Counted from the first letter of the stretch, positions 1 to 12,374 are shown. The stretch is DNA of 64,000 nucleotides from Campanula takesimana (GCA_026119855.1 JAOWBW010000442.1:62001-126000), one strand, 5' to 3'. Notes: generated from the sequence alone by a model not told the origin. Made by a program: numbers and translations.

Positions 1-463
1 GAAAACCCGGTACCGGAACCAATAACCAACGATAACTGAGTATACGACACAAAGTCGCAACCCCTTATAATAGCTAGACTTTTCCCAAGTAAGGAGCTAG
101 CTCATCTCACATCCAAGGCCAATCTGGAGGAGGGTAATAATGGGGCAAAACAATGGTCAAGAATTATAATGGACTCAGCTCATTGCCATTATAATCTTTC
201 GCATCGCCCGAAACACACAAATACCAGCTGGACTTCAAGTAAAGGCTAAGTAATAAAATACTAGCACGATAAACAACTAATGATTCCAAAGTAGGGAACC
301 TTACCAAATAATCACCATAAGGATACAACGATTACTCATGAAGAGTTTTAACAACAACGATAGCAAGAAGTTTCTCATAAAAGAGTTCAACAACAATAAC
401 GGAATTGCTCATAAAAGATCCCAACAATATTGGTTATTAAAACAAGATGACACTAAACAAGGA
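1..463 (-). repeat. Left part of an older Gypsy-type LTR (family B), split by the Tekay-like insertion
   Basis: No gene. The stretch around 205-300 resembles the inserted element's own LTR (around 1325-1440): both have ACCAGCTGGACTT followed by a TAGGGAACC block. It is therefore a diverged relative of the same LTR group. Its other half continues at 9249 after the 5-bp duplication AAGGA. The left end of this LTR lies outside the window. Confidence 0.6.
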
Positions 464-2574
464 TGTCGCGCCCCGACCCGTGGTCCTACTTGGCCCCACG
501 TCCGGGACACGCACGGAAGACGTCATAAAACATTTTAGGAAAATTTTTCGAAATATACTTTCTATAAAAAGGGTTCACACAACCAACTCGATACTAAACA
601 TGACTTCAAGTCACAAAAACAACGTTTCACAAACAAGTACTAAGCCACTTGGCTACAACTACTAACTTTACTTAATTACAAACACGAACATCTACTAAAA
701 GAGATGATACAAACCAAGTCACGCTTATACTACCCAAAAGGTATTACATTTACATAATGTATCCTTTACTTACACAACCTTTCCCAAAATGTCTTACCCA
801 AAGATCTCCTCGACATCCTCCCAGTGTGTGTGAACTATCCCCTGGGCTCCTCCTTATCTAAAACGGTAAACAAATAAAGGGTGAGAATAAATCTCAGTAA
901 GTTACTAAAATGCAACTATATTACATGCTAATATGATAAACATAAAGGAACAATGCCACCAATGATCATATAGCACATAGCACATAATATGAGAGGCTCC
1001 CTATCGCCAACCGTCCCATACCGGTTGGAAATAACGACCAACTCATCATGCAACACATAAAGCGGAAATAAACACTCATACGTGGATACTGAGCCAAGGT
1101 TCTCAAACCAAACAATAGCCATCTGAGAGGCATCAACTGAGCAGCATCGAAGAGCTGAAACGGGTTCCGGAACCAAACAACAACAACAACAACGGGGAAA
1201 ATGACACAAAATCATCACCCAAAGTGCCCAACCTTTGGCCTAAGGAAGGGGGTTAAAAATGGGAAACCAATGATAGGAGCCTTATAATGTACTTGGCTCG
1301 GGAGACCATTATAATCCCTATCACTGCCCAAACACACACAAAAGTACCAGCTGGACTTTACACGCAAGCACCATATAGAAATACTTGCTTAAACAACAAT
1401 CAGGGACAATGATTCCAATGTAGGGAACCACGCCAAACACATCAAGAAGATGAACCATTCCAACACATTACAAAGTGTTCAACAATGCTCACATAATCAA
1501 TTACTAACATTTCACAACACTTGTGCACACAAAGGTACCACTTCTACCACATTAGTGATCCACAACAATCATCTAACTACTTTAGAACACTACCCAAAAC
1601 CTAGACCAAGATTGACCTCTAAATTACTTGGTTTGGAAAACTCTCAACTTTTCAGATAACTGGGCGGTCGCCCAAACAGGGCTGTGCGGCCGCCCAAAAT
1701 GCTCTGTTCCATGAAGAAAACCCTTCAGATAGATGTGCGGCCGCACGCCCATTTTTGGGCGGCCGCCCACATCACCCGGCAGACCTAAAAACTTAACCAA
1801 AGTCACTCCTTACATTTCACACCCAAAATTACCAATGCTTGCAACACTTAACACCTACAACTTACACAAAGGCTAAAACTCAGCCTAAGAACAATACTAA
1901 CACCAACAAGAACCAATTCCATTTTACTCCCTTTGTCCCAAATTTACAAGTATAAATAAAACATACCAAAACATTGTTTTATCACATATAAAGCATATAA
2001 AGCATACTTATGACCATTTTAACATTTAAAGGGGGATTAGTAACTTACCTATTTTCCGGAAAAGATGTCAAGAAAAATAATATTGATCGGTAGGAAGAAT
2101 CTATTCAATACCCTGAACATTTATATGTAATTAGATTTGAAAATGGAGTAGTAAATTAAAATAGGGAAAATTAACAAGAACAAAAACCTCACCTCTTCTT
2201 TCTTCAACAATGGAGGTCAATTTTTAGAAAGTAACTAGGTGTGTTAGTGAGGGGGAAACACAGGGAGAGGGAGGGGGTGATAAGGATGGGTTTTGCTATT
2301 TTCCATTTTCACAAATACATCACCCATTTTTCCCTTTTTGAAATTAAGCCCCTAAAATAAATTTCTACAAAGGACCTTAAGGTTTCAACTAACACAATTA
2401 ACTTCCTAAACAACTATTACTACTAACACTTTAACTAACTCAAATAGTCAAATAAGATGTGCAACTCATATAAGATGATGCAACACATAAAATGCACACA
2501 TAATTTTAAATAAAAATTCTCAAAAATATAAAATAAATATTAAAATAAATAAAACGGATTTCGGGGTCGTTACA
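464..2574 (-). repeat. 3' LTR of the Tekay-like element
   Basis: 2111 bp, ending ...GGGGTCGTTACA at 2574 on the plus strand. It contains a cluster of GC-rich near-palindromes (TGGGCGGTCGCCCA at 1661, a GCGGCCGC block near 1685, another near 1735, TGGGCGGCCGCCCA at 1756). Short ORFs inside it recur in the other LTR and have no protein-like features, so they are not called as genes. Confidence 0.95.
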
Positions 2575-2590
2575 CTCACTCCCCCTTAAA
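2575..2590 (-). other. Polypurine tract of the Tekay-like element
   Basis: In element orientation this reads as a purine-rich run with GGGGGAG directly before the TGTAACG start of the downstream LTR, the expected site for plus-strand priming during reverse transcription. Confidence 0.8.
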
Positions 2591-2623
2591 GAAAATTCGA
2601 CCCGAAATTTAGGATTGCTTACC

Positions 2624-5600
2624 TCAACCCTGAAACAACCAAGGATACTTCCTCTCAATCTCCTCCCGAAGCTCCCAAGTCGACTCTTCCACGCTATGAT
2701 TCCTCCACACAACTCGAACAAGGGGAATACTCTTAGTTCGCAATTCTTGAACCTTTGAATCAATAACTCGGACCGGATGCTCTTCGTAAGACATACTTGG
2801 TTCAATTTCCTCGGGAACCTCGGACAAGACATGAGAAGGATCATACACATACTTCCTAAGCATCGAGACATGAAAAACATTATGGATCTTGTCAAGAGAA
2901 TGGGGTAACGCAAGACGATACGCTCTATCACCAACTCTACTTAGAATCTCGAATGGGCCAATATACCTCGGTGCCAGCTTGCATTTCTTCCCGTACCTTC
3001 GAATCCCCACTTTAGGTGAAACCTTCAAAAATACAAAGTCACCTTTTTCAAACTCGAGATCTCGCCTCCGGTGATCGGCATAACTTTTCTGTCTACTCTG
3101 AGCGGTACTCAAACGATCTCGGATAAGCTTAACTTCATCAACTGATTTGTTCACCATATCAATACCCCAAATTTTTGCTTCTCCCACTTCATCCCAACAA
3201 ATCGGAGACCGACATTTCCTTCCATACAAAGCTTCATACGGGGCCATCCCAATACTTGACTGAAAACTGTTGTTATAGGCAAATTCCACGAGAGGTAAAT
3301 GAGAATCCCAAGAATCTGAAAAATCAACTGAGCAAGCTCGCAACATATCCTCGAGAATCTGAATAGTCCTCTCTGACTGCCCATCTGTCTGGGGATGAAA
3401 ATCTAGGGTCACGATCCGATACAATACTCACAGGAACTCCATGCAATCTCACAATCTCATTTATATACAAGGTTGCAAGCCTTTCCATCGAGTAACTAAT
3501 CTCAATAGGTAGAAAATGAGAAGACTTGGTCAATCTATCCAAGATCACCCAAACTGCATCAAACCTTCTTCGAGTGTGAGGTAATCCCGTCACGAAATCC
3601 ATAGTAACATGTTCCCACTTCCATTCCGGAATCTCTAACGGCTGAAGTAACCCCGCAGGCCTTTGATGTTCAGCTTTCACTTGTTGACATGTCAAACATT
3701 TAGATACATAATCCGCTATCTCTCTCTTCATATTATTCCACCAAAAGTGTTGCTTCAAATTCTGATACATTTTTGTGCTCCCGGGATGAATAATATACCT
3801 CGACTTATGGCCCTCATCAAGAACTTGGCGTTTAATCCCATCCACGCAAGGAACACATAACCGACCTCTAAAAGTTAACACTCCTTCGGGATTAAGAGAG
3901 AAATCCTCAAATTTGCCATCTTCGATTTTATCCGCTATTTTCACCAACTCCGGATCATCCTTCTGAGCTTCCTTTATTTGTTGAATCAAAACAGGTAATA
4001 CTTGAATACTAGCAAAAATAGCCCCATGCTTTGACTTACACGGATCCCAATCTCGAGCATCCTCTAACATCTTCCATTCACGCACTATCAATGAAGCCAT
4101 AAAAGATTCCGGCTAATGGCATCAGCTACCACATTTGCTTTACCCGGGTGATAAGAGATTGTACAATCATAATCCTTCAATAGCTCCATCCATCTTCTTT
4201 GCCTGTTATTCAACTCTTTTTGGGAGAAAAGATACCTCAAACTTTGATGATCGGTAAAAATCTCAAATTTGGCTCCGTACAGATAGTGTTTCCACTTGTG
4301 CAACGCAAAGACAATAGCCGCAAGCTCCATGTCATGGGTAGGATAATTTTGTTCACTCGGAGTCAACTTTCTTGAAGCATACGCAATCACCCTTCCGTTT
4401 TGCATTAACACACACCCGAGGCCTTCTTGAGAAGCATCGCTATAAATTACAAAATCATCATTTCCATTAGGAAGCGCAAGGATAGGAGCTGTAGTCAACC
4501 TCTTCTTCAACTCTTCAAAGATAGCTTGACACTTTCCATCCCACACATACGGTACATTCTTTCGAGTCAACTGAGTCAATGGAGTAGCAATTTTAGAAAA
4601 CCCCTCGATAAATCTTCTATAATACCCGGCTAGACCCAAAAAACTTCGAATCTCCGTAACTGATTCAGGCCTCTTCCAATTCATAATAGCTTCAATCTTG
4701 GAAGGATCTACGGATATTCCTCTATTGGAAACCACGTGCCCAAGAAAAGACACTTCATCGAGCCAAAAAGCACACTTACTGAATTTTGCAAACAGTTGCT
4801 TCTCACGAAGAACAGATAAAAACATTCGCAAGTGCTGCTCGTGCTCCTCCTTAGACTTGGAATACACAAGAATATCGTCAATAAATACAACCACGAAGGT
4901 ATCAAGATAAGGCTTGAAAACCCGATTCATCATATCCATGAAAACAGCCGGAGCATTAGTCAACCCGAAAGGCATAACAAGAAACTCGTAATGACCATAC
5001 CTACTACGGAAAGCAGTCTTAGAAATATCCTCAGAACGGATCTTTAACTGATGATACCCACTCCTCAAGTCAAGCTTTGAAAAGACGACTGACCCTTGGA
5101 GTTGATCAAACAAGTCATCAATGTGAGGGAGAGGATACTTATTCTTTACGGTTACCTGATTCAGCTTCCTGTAGTCGATGCATAGTCTCAAAGACCCATC
5201 TTTCTTTTTGACAAACAATACAGGAGCTCCCCACGGTGACACGCTAGGACGGATGAATCCCCGATCAAGTAACTCTTACAATTGCACCTTCAATTCTTTT
5301 AGTTCAGCTGGAGCCATTCTATAAGGTGCTTCAGATATGGGGGTAGTACCTGGAATCAAGTCAATACCAAACTCGATCTCTCTATCGGGAGGCATAGAAT
5401 ATTCAGAAGAGAACACATCGGGAAACTCTTTAACAACATTCACATCTTCTACTTTAGGAGACTTTTTAGTAGTATCCAGAACACAAGCCAAATACCCAAC
5501 ACAACCACGGTGCAATAGCCTCCTAGCTTTCACATAAGAAATAATACGAATTGCCTTACCCAAAGAAGTTGCCTCAAAAGTAAACACAGGCACACTAGGG

Positions 5601-7012
5601 ATAGAAAACGTAACCACTTTCTTAAAACAATCAACAGAGGCATGATATTTACTTAACCAATCCATACCCAAAATAACATCAAAGTCTTGCAATGGTAAAA
5701 TAACTAGATCAGCAAGTAAAACATGCTCACTAATATGCACATCACAATCACGCAACACCTTGTCAGCTATCAAACAATTTCCCATAGGAGTCGACACTTC
5801 TAGCACATAAGGCAAAGACTCAAAGGAAGAATGCAATCGAGATGCAAAAGACACAGAAACATATGAATGCGATGAGCTGGGGTCTATAAGTGCACGTGCC
5901 CTCAAACTGGACATAGAAATTATACCTCCAATTACGGTGGAAGCATCCGAAGCTTGTTGTTGATTGATTGCAAACACACGACCTTGAACCTTTGGTTTTC
6001 CCGAGGCATCCCTTTTCTGACCCTGAGATGGTCCAACACCACTCCCCGATGGTTGACTCCCCAATCTCGGGCAATTTCTCTGAAAATGGCCAAGTTGCCC
6101 ACAATTCAAACACTTTCCTTGTTTTTTCCAACACCGCTCCTCACTGTGCCCTTCCCTCTGACAATAATTACATACCCTCTTGCTTTGACCCCCGGAAAAA
6201 TTGCTTTGATTTTTAACAATCGGTTGTCCTTGTGGTTGTCCTCTAAATGGGGTTGAAGTCCCTTGTCCTCCACGATTATCATTCCTTTGTGGTTGTGGTC
6301 TACCTTGCCTTCCAGCACTTGTTAATTCCACCTTCCTCTTGTGTTCTTCAATGTCGTGCTCCACTTGATAAGCTCGATCAACTGCATCTTGAAATTCTTG
6401 TAGCTTGTGGGACACCAATTGAGTTCGGATCATTGTTTTTAAACCCTTAACAAATCTTGTTGCCTTTCTCTCCTCTGTTGCAATCAAATGAGTACAATAC
6501 CTTGATAACTCCGTGAACTTGGCTGCATACTGAGCCACCGACATTGTATTCTGTTCCAAGCTAAGAAATTCCACTTCCTTCCGGTCCTGATCCACCCTTG
6601 GAATAAAATGTTCCTTGAACTTCCTCAGAAAATTTGCCCAAGTATATGGTACATGAGCTTCATCCCAACTAGCCTTCAGTGTTCTCCACCAGTACTCCGC
6701 AGCTCCACTCAACTTGTAGGTAGCAAACCTAACTCGATCTTCTTCAGTACAAACTAAGACATCAAATATCTTTTCCATGGACTCGATCCATCTCTCAACT
6801 TTGGTCACATCTGGTTCACCATCATAGCCGGTTGGTTTCATCTTTAAAAACTGTTCTAGACCATACCTCGGAGGTGCATGCTCTCCTCCTTGCCTCTGTT
6901 CATGGATGGTTTTCATTGCTGCCTCGAACATCCCTTGAAACATAGCTCGAGCTTCTTCCCTTACATTACCCTGGCCTGCAGTACCAGACTGTTCACCCTC
7001 ATGTTCCGGCAT
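2624..7012 (-). pseudogene. gag-pol polyprotein of the Tekay-like element, broken
   Basis: The first ATG is at 7012. Gag ends in two CCHC zinc knuckles (about 6176-6070), each with C-x2-C-x4-H-x4-C spacing. The protease site near 5890 reads D-P-S-S-S instead of the usual D-S/T/P-G. Reverse transcriptase follows with FIDD near 4880, then RNase H (SDAS near 4440), an integrase HHCC zinc region (about 3840-3700), a DDE core, and a C-terminal chromodomain-like segment ending at 2624. Three lesions: an in-frame TAA at 5276-5278 between protease and RT; a one-base frameshift near 4105 just after RNase H; and a deletion of roughly 22 codons with frameshift near 3405, between the second catalytic Asp and the Glu of integrase. 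The D-to-E spacing falls from the family's 35 residues to about 13, so this integrase cannot be functional. Confidence 0.92.
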
Positions 7013-7102
7013 TTTTACTGAGTACCTGCATAAAACACTCAACGTTACTCACTCCATACTCAACTACCCTCCTAGGTCACTTAGTCATTCTAGACCATCT
7101 AC

Positions 7103-7120
7103 AACCTAGCTCTGATACCA
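7103..7120 (-). other. Primer-binding site of the Tekay-like element
   Basis: Reads TGGTATCAGAGCTAGGTT in element orientation, two bases inside the 5' LTR. It is complementary to the 3' end of plant initiator-methionine tRNA, the usual primer for these elements. Confidence 0.9.
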
Positions 7121-7122
7121 AC

Positions 7123-9243
7123 TGTCGCGCCCCGACCCGTGGTCCTACTTGGCCCCACGTCCGGGACACGCACGGAAGACGTCATAAAACATTTTAGGAA
7201 AATTTTTCGAAATATACTTTCTATAAAAAGGGTTCACACAACCAACTCGATACTAAACATGACTTCAAGTCACAAAACAACCTTTCACAAACAAGTACTA
7301 AGCCACTTGGCTACAACTACTAAATTTACTTACTTAATTACAAACACGAACATCTACTAAAAGAGATGATACAAACCAAGTCACGCTTATACTACCCAAA
7401 AGGTATTACATTTACATAATGTATCCTTTACTTACACAACCTTTCCCAAAATGTCTTACCCAAAGATCTCCTCGACGTCCTCCCAGTGTGTGTGAACTAT
7501 CCCCTGGGCTCCTCCTTATCTAAAACGGTAAACAAATAAAGGGTGAGAATAAATCTCAGTAAGTTACTAAAATGCAACTATATTACATGCTAATATGATA
7601 AACATAAAGGAACAATGCCACCAATGATCATATAGCACATAGCACATAATATGAGAGGCTCCCTGTCGCCAACCGTCCCATACCGGTTGGAAATAACGAC
7701 CAACTCATCATGCAACACATAAAGCGGAAATAAACACTCATACGTGGATACTGAGCCAAGGTTCTCAAACCAAACAATAGCCATCTGAGAGGCATCAACT
7801 GAGCAGCATCGAAGAGCTGAAACGGGTTCCGGAACCAAACAACAACAACAACAACAACAACGGGGAAAATGACACAAAGTCATCACCCAAAGTGCCCAAC
7901 CTTTGGCCTAAGGAAGGGGGTTAAAAATGGAAAACCAATGATAGGAGCCTTATAATGTACTTGGCTCGGGAGACCATTATAATCCCTATCACTGCCCAAA
8001 CACACACAAAAGTACCAGCTGGACTTTACACGCAAGCACCATATAGAAATACTTGCTTAAACAACAATCAGGGACAATGATTCCAATGTAGGGAACCACG
8101 CCAAACACATCAAGAAGATGAACCATTCCAACACATTACAAAGTGTTCAACAATGCTCACATAATCAATTACTAACATTTCACAACACTTGTGCACACAA
8201 AGGTACCACTTCTACCACATTAGTGATCCACAACAATCATCTAACTACTTTAGAACACTACCCAAAACCTAGACCAAGATTGACCTCTAAATTACTTGGT
8301 TTGGAAAACTCTCAACTTTTCAGATAACTGGGCGGTCGCCCAAACAGGGCTGTGCGGCCGCCCAAAATGCTCTGTTCCATGAAGAAAACCCTTCAGATAG
8401 ATGTGCGGCCGCACGCCCATTTTTGGGCGGCCGCCCACATCACCCGGAAGACCTAAAAACTTAACCAAAGTCACTCCTTACATTTCACAACCCAAAATTA
8501 CCAATGCTTGCAACACTTAACACCTACAACTTACACAAAGGCTAAAACTCAGCCTAAGAACAATACTAACACCAACAAGAACCAATTCCATTTTACTCCC
8601 TTTGTCCCAAATTTACAAGTATAAATAAAACATACCAAAACATTGTTTTATCACATATAAAGCATATAAAGCATACTTATGACCATTTTAACATTTAAAG
8701 AGGGATTAGTAACTTACCTATTTTCCGAAAAAGATGTCAAGAAAAATAATATTGATCGGTAGGAAGAATCTATTCAACACCCTGAACATTTATATGTAAT
8801 TAGATTTGAAAATGGAGTAGTAAATTAAAATAGGGAAAATTAACAAGAACAAAAACCTCACCTCTTCTTTCTTCAACAATGGAGGTCAATTTTTAGAAAG
8901 TAACTAGGTGTGTGAGTGAGGGGGAAACGCAGGGAGAGGGAGGGGGTGATAAGGATGGGTTTTGCTATTTTCCATTTTCACAAATACATCACCCATTTTT
9001 CCCTTTTTGAAATTAAGCCCCTAAAATAAATTTCTACAAAGGACCCTAAGGATTCAACTAACACAATTAACTTCCTAAACAACTATTACTACTAACACTT
9101 TAACTAACTCAAATAGTCAAATAAGATGTGCAACTCATATAAGATGATGCAACACATAAAATGCACACATAATTTTAAATAAAAATTCTCAAAAATATAA
9201 AATAAATATTAAAATAAATAAAACGGATTTCGGGGTCGTTACA
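7123..9243 (-). repeat. 5' LTR of the Tekay-like element
   Basis: 2121 bp. Nearly identical to the copy at 464-2574. The length difference comes from an ACTT duplication near 7325, two extra AAC triplets near 7855 and single-base indels. It carries the same GC-rich palindrome cluster near 8328-8437. It would hold the promoter, read on the minus strand. Confidence 0.95.
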
Positions 9244-10775
9244 AAGGACCCATACCAAACACATCCTAACGATGATACACGCGAGTTACTCGTAAAGAGT
9301 ACTACCCAAACGGTCGCTCACAAGTAGCACAATGATTATCACCAAAATGACCCTAAACGTCTACTCATTACGAAAGTGTTCCAACATTTCCAAGCAACCA
9401 ATAATCAACGTCCATGACCCATTTGTTCACCAAGGGATCATTTTCGACACTAGAATTTTTCACAATGACCATTTAAGTCTACGAGAGTAGTACCCAAAAT
9501 CTAGGTTAAGATTGCATCCCAGTCTTATACCAACAAAAAGGGAGTTCTTGGACACAACGGACCGATCATAAACGTTTTGTTATAGAATACCTACCAAAGG
9601 CTCAACACAATCTGAACCTGAATCCCCACCAAATAAACCACCTCATCTCGTAGTACTCTAAAAGGGCTTTAAAACGATAGTTTACTCGATTAAAACGGAG
9701 TCCGGAAGAGGAAGTTATGGCCTTCAAAAGATTGGACAAAAAGGGAAATAAATTTCACACCAGGGGAGAGGGTGCGCGCGCCTCCTATGGGAGGGTGCGC
9801 GCGCCTCCTTTGATCAGAAGGAAAATCAAGTTTGGAGGAGGAGAGGGTGCGCGCGCCTCCTAAGGGAGGGTGCGCGCGCCTCCATCCATCTGAAGGTTTT
9901 ACCAGAAAGGGGGAGAGGAGGGTGCGCGCGCCTCATACGCAGGAGATGCGCGCGCCTCCAAGGAAGAACAGCAAACCCAGATCTTCCTTCCTGGGTTCTT
10001 ATTCAAAAATCAACACAAATCCACCATTTTCATACCCAAATTCAAAGTTAACACTACCAAGTAGTAACCCAATGTACCCAAACCATTTAGAAGCCAAAAA
10101 GGACCCTAGAACATCGTCTGGACAACCCCAATCAAGAGATGATTCAAATACCAAAATTTTACAACAAAATGAACAAAAATATAGATCACTCTCAATTTAA
10201 CCCAAGAAGCAATAAATGGCATTCTTATTAACATCTAAACATGGAATGACATTTCTAGCATAAAAATGGGGGGAAAGTAACTTACCCGGATTTTTTCAAA
10301 GGTGACGGAACTCGAAATTTCTTGGCTTCCTACGATCCTATCGACGATCTGAACAAGTTTCATGTTTTAAGAAATGAGAAATAATGAGAGGAAGAGGAAG
10401 GAAATGAAGAGAGAATGAAGAGAGGAAAACTTACCTTTTGCTATGGAAGAGAGAGAGAGAAATGAGCTGGGAGAAGAAATGAGGGAGAGGTGAGGGAGAA
10501 GAGAGGGAGTAGGGGAAATTATTTCAAAAACTTACACTTAAACCCCTTCCCCATATACTAACACAAATACTTACACTCCTCACTAACAATTAAGACCCAA
10601 CCATACTACACTAACCCAAATGACTCAAATAAAATGCCAGGCATAATTATTATGAAACATAAAATGCACACATAAATATTTAAATAAATAATAATTTAAA
10701 TAAATAAATAAACAAATAAACAAATAATTATTATTTATTACTAATAAAATAGAGCCTAGCTTTCGGGTCGTGACA
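9244..10775 (-). repeat. Right part of the older Gypsy-type LTR (family B)
   Basis: Begins with the duplicated AAGGA and ends in GGGTCGTGACA at 10775, so in its own orientation it starts TGTCACGACCC. It contains six copies of a GTGCGCGCGCCTC-type motif between 9770 and 9960, then an AT-rich end. No internal region or second LTR is visible, so a solo LTR and a truncated element cannot be told apart here. An ORF at 9832-10200 lies over the GC repeats and shows no recognisable domain. Confidence 0.7.
9771..9960. repeat. Six-copy GCGCGCGC-core motif cluster inside LTR B
   Basis: A motif close to GGGTGCGCGCGCCTCC recurs at about 9769, 9793, 9845, 9868, 9920 and 9945, with irregular spacers. The core is alternating purine-pyrimidine and self-complementary. 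Confidence 0.9.
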
Positions 10776-10942
10776 GTTGTACTGGCTTGAAGACTTAGTA
10801 TTTAATTTCGCTTCCGCATTTATGGTTGAATTGATGGTTGAGACTAGCCGTTGGGCTATTTAAGTTGGATTTTGTAAGACAACTGTTAGTATTTTCATGT
10901 TTTTATGGATTTGTTTACTTTATGAAAATTCGGGTCGTTACA
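10776..10942 (-). repeat. End fragment of a third LTR (family C)
   Basis: Ends ATTCGGGTCGTTACA at 10942, so its own orientation starts TGTAACGACCCGAAT, the same start type as the two LTRs to its left. Only 167 bp are seen before LTR B begins, which suggests LTR B inserted into this one. Confidence 0.55.
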
Positions 10943-11060
10943 TAACCCCACTCATTCTCTCTCTTCATTTTCTACTACACATTTTTCTTATTTTATTCTT
11001 TTTCTTTAGTTATTGTGCCCACATCTTAGGTTTCAAGTGAGGTGGGATGGGGGGAGTATA
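10943..11060. repeat. Half of a Stowaway-like MITE
   Basis: Resembles the right half of the MITE at 13899-14176 (the CTCATTCTCTCTCTT block and the ATTATTGTGCCCAC block) and ends GGGGGGAGTAT. Its left half is missing and is replaced by the LTR end at 10942, so the LTR stack probably landed inside this MITE. Confidence 0.5.
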
Positions 11061-11642
11061 TGTGTATCATGTACCAACCAAGTATCAAGAATCAGTACGA
11101 CTGAAGTTCGGTATACCAAACGTTTGGTACAGTTGGTACTCGGTTAGTTGGTTTGGTTTGGTAGAAATGGCGAGCTCTAACTTAATGCAGTATGTAATGG
11201 ACTGAAATTGTCCTTAAATTAAATATTTTGGGCGGTGGAGTAATGTTTATTTAGTGCTCATTTGAGCATTGTTAATCTGGCACTCAGGCTGCGCCAGATG
11301 TTTCATATTGGAAGGAAGGAGAATAAGAGTCAAAGTCAAACCGCAATTTACCATTTTGCTTTCTGCTTTGTTGACTTTTGTGTTATTAATGAAAGTTTTC
11401 TGCTCTTTTTTGATCCCTCATTTTCAAATCCATTTCTTCATTGTAAAGTATCCAAAGTCCTTATCATCTTTTTATTTATTTATTTTTCTTTAAACGCAAA
11501 TTAATAAGAATCATAAATTACATCATCCACTCGTCACCAAATTAATAGGGGACTCTTGCAAATTGTCTCTAATTTATTTAAATATCTGGTTAAATCATGA
11601 GACCAATTAATTCATATTACTATAAATATATTTCCTAAAATA

Positions 11643-11896
11643 CTTCTTCAGTCCAACCCGAATTAGGATTTTTTGGTTGGTCACGGGGATTAAGGAAAAA
11701 GTGTTAGTGGAGTATATGTTGTGAGTATGAAAAGTAAAGTAGGAGAGAGAAAGTGGATAGAGAATAATGAGTGAAAAGTTGTTGTGAGTGTGAATGTGGG
11801 TCCCATTAAATAAAACATTTCTATTTTTAGGTTGTCCTAATTCGAATGGGACACCCAAAATGGAAATTTATCCTAATTCGAGTGGGACGGAGGGAG
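11643..11896. mobile_element. Stowaway-like MITE
   Basis: Flanked by TA on both sides. The right end is GGACGGAGGGAG and the left end is its diverged inverse. It is the same family as the MITE at 26886-28330, which carries a nested insertion, so it serves as an uninterrupted reference copy. Confidence 0.8.
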
Positions 11897-12374
11897 TATT
11901 ATGTTAATTTGATTGTGGTTGACCATCATAATTTGTCTTTTGAAATCTATAATACTCCCTTCCAGAGTTTGTTTATGGATCCTTGTCAATTAAATTGAAC
12001 TTATTCAAATATATGTAAATTTAATTATTCTCATAAAATACCATTTATCATCATCATCATAATAATAATATAAATTCTATCAAAATAATTTAAATTTCTC
12101 CAAAAAGAATTATAATCAAAAAAAGATTTTCATTAGTGAATGAAGAATAAATCTAAAAGGATCCGATTAAGATAATCTCTGAAAGTGTGCGAAATAAGGG
12201 AAAACAAATTGCGTAATGAACTTTTTGTTATCATACAGTATATCTTAATTAATTAAACAGGTACTACTTTTCTTCTTCTCATGTCAATTTAACTATCTTT
12301 AGAAGAATGTGATGAAATATTTTTTTAAAAAAAATTATAAGAAAACTTGAAAGAGTTGGTTTTGGGGGAAACTA
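11897..12374. other. AT-rich intergenic stretch
   Basis: No ORF, RNA gene or clear element. Includes a short TCA/ATA-rich run near 12050. Confidence 0.5.

Larger units (their letters stand above)
464..9243 (-). mobile_element. Ty3/Gypsy chromovirus LTR retrotransposon, Tekay/Del-like, complete but defective
   Basis: An 8.8-kb element read on the minus strand. It has two LTRs of 2111 and 2121 bp and an exact 5-bp target duplication AAGGA at 459-463 and 9244-9248. In element orientation the LTR runs from TGTAACGACCCC to GGGGCGCGACA. Two bases inside the upstream LTR (right side, near 7103-7120) is a primer-binding site containing TGGTATCAGAGC, matching plant initiator-Met tRNA. A purine tract (TTTAAGGGGGAGTGAG) lies directly before the downstream LTR at 2575-2590. 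Order Gag, PR, RT, RNase H, IN with a C-terminal chromodomain-like segment, together with LTRs above 2 kb, points to the Tekay/Del chromoviruses. The LTRs differ by roughly 15 substitutions by eye, so the insertion is recent, yet the coding region is broken in three places. Confidence 0.95.

Noticed and set aside
928..1218. 96-residue minus-strand ORF, repeated at 7590-7886
   Set aside because: It lies within both LTRs of the Tekay-like element, overlaps an AAC repeat and shows no domain.
1624..1806. 60-residue ORF duplicated at 8292-8474
   Set aside because: Identical copies in the two LTRs over the GC palindromes; a chance frame.
9832..10200. 122-residue plus-strand ORF
   Set aside because: Arises from the GCGCGCGC repeats in LTR B; repetitive Arg/Ala/Pro composition, no domain.
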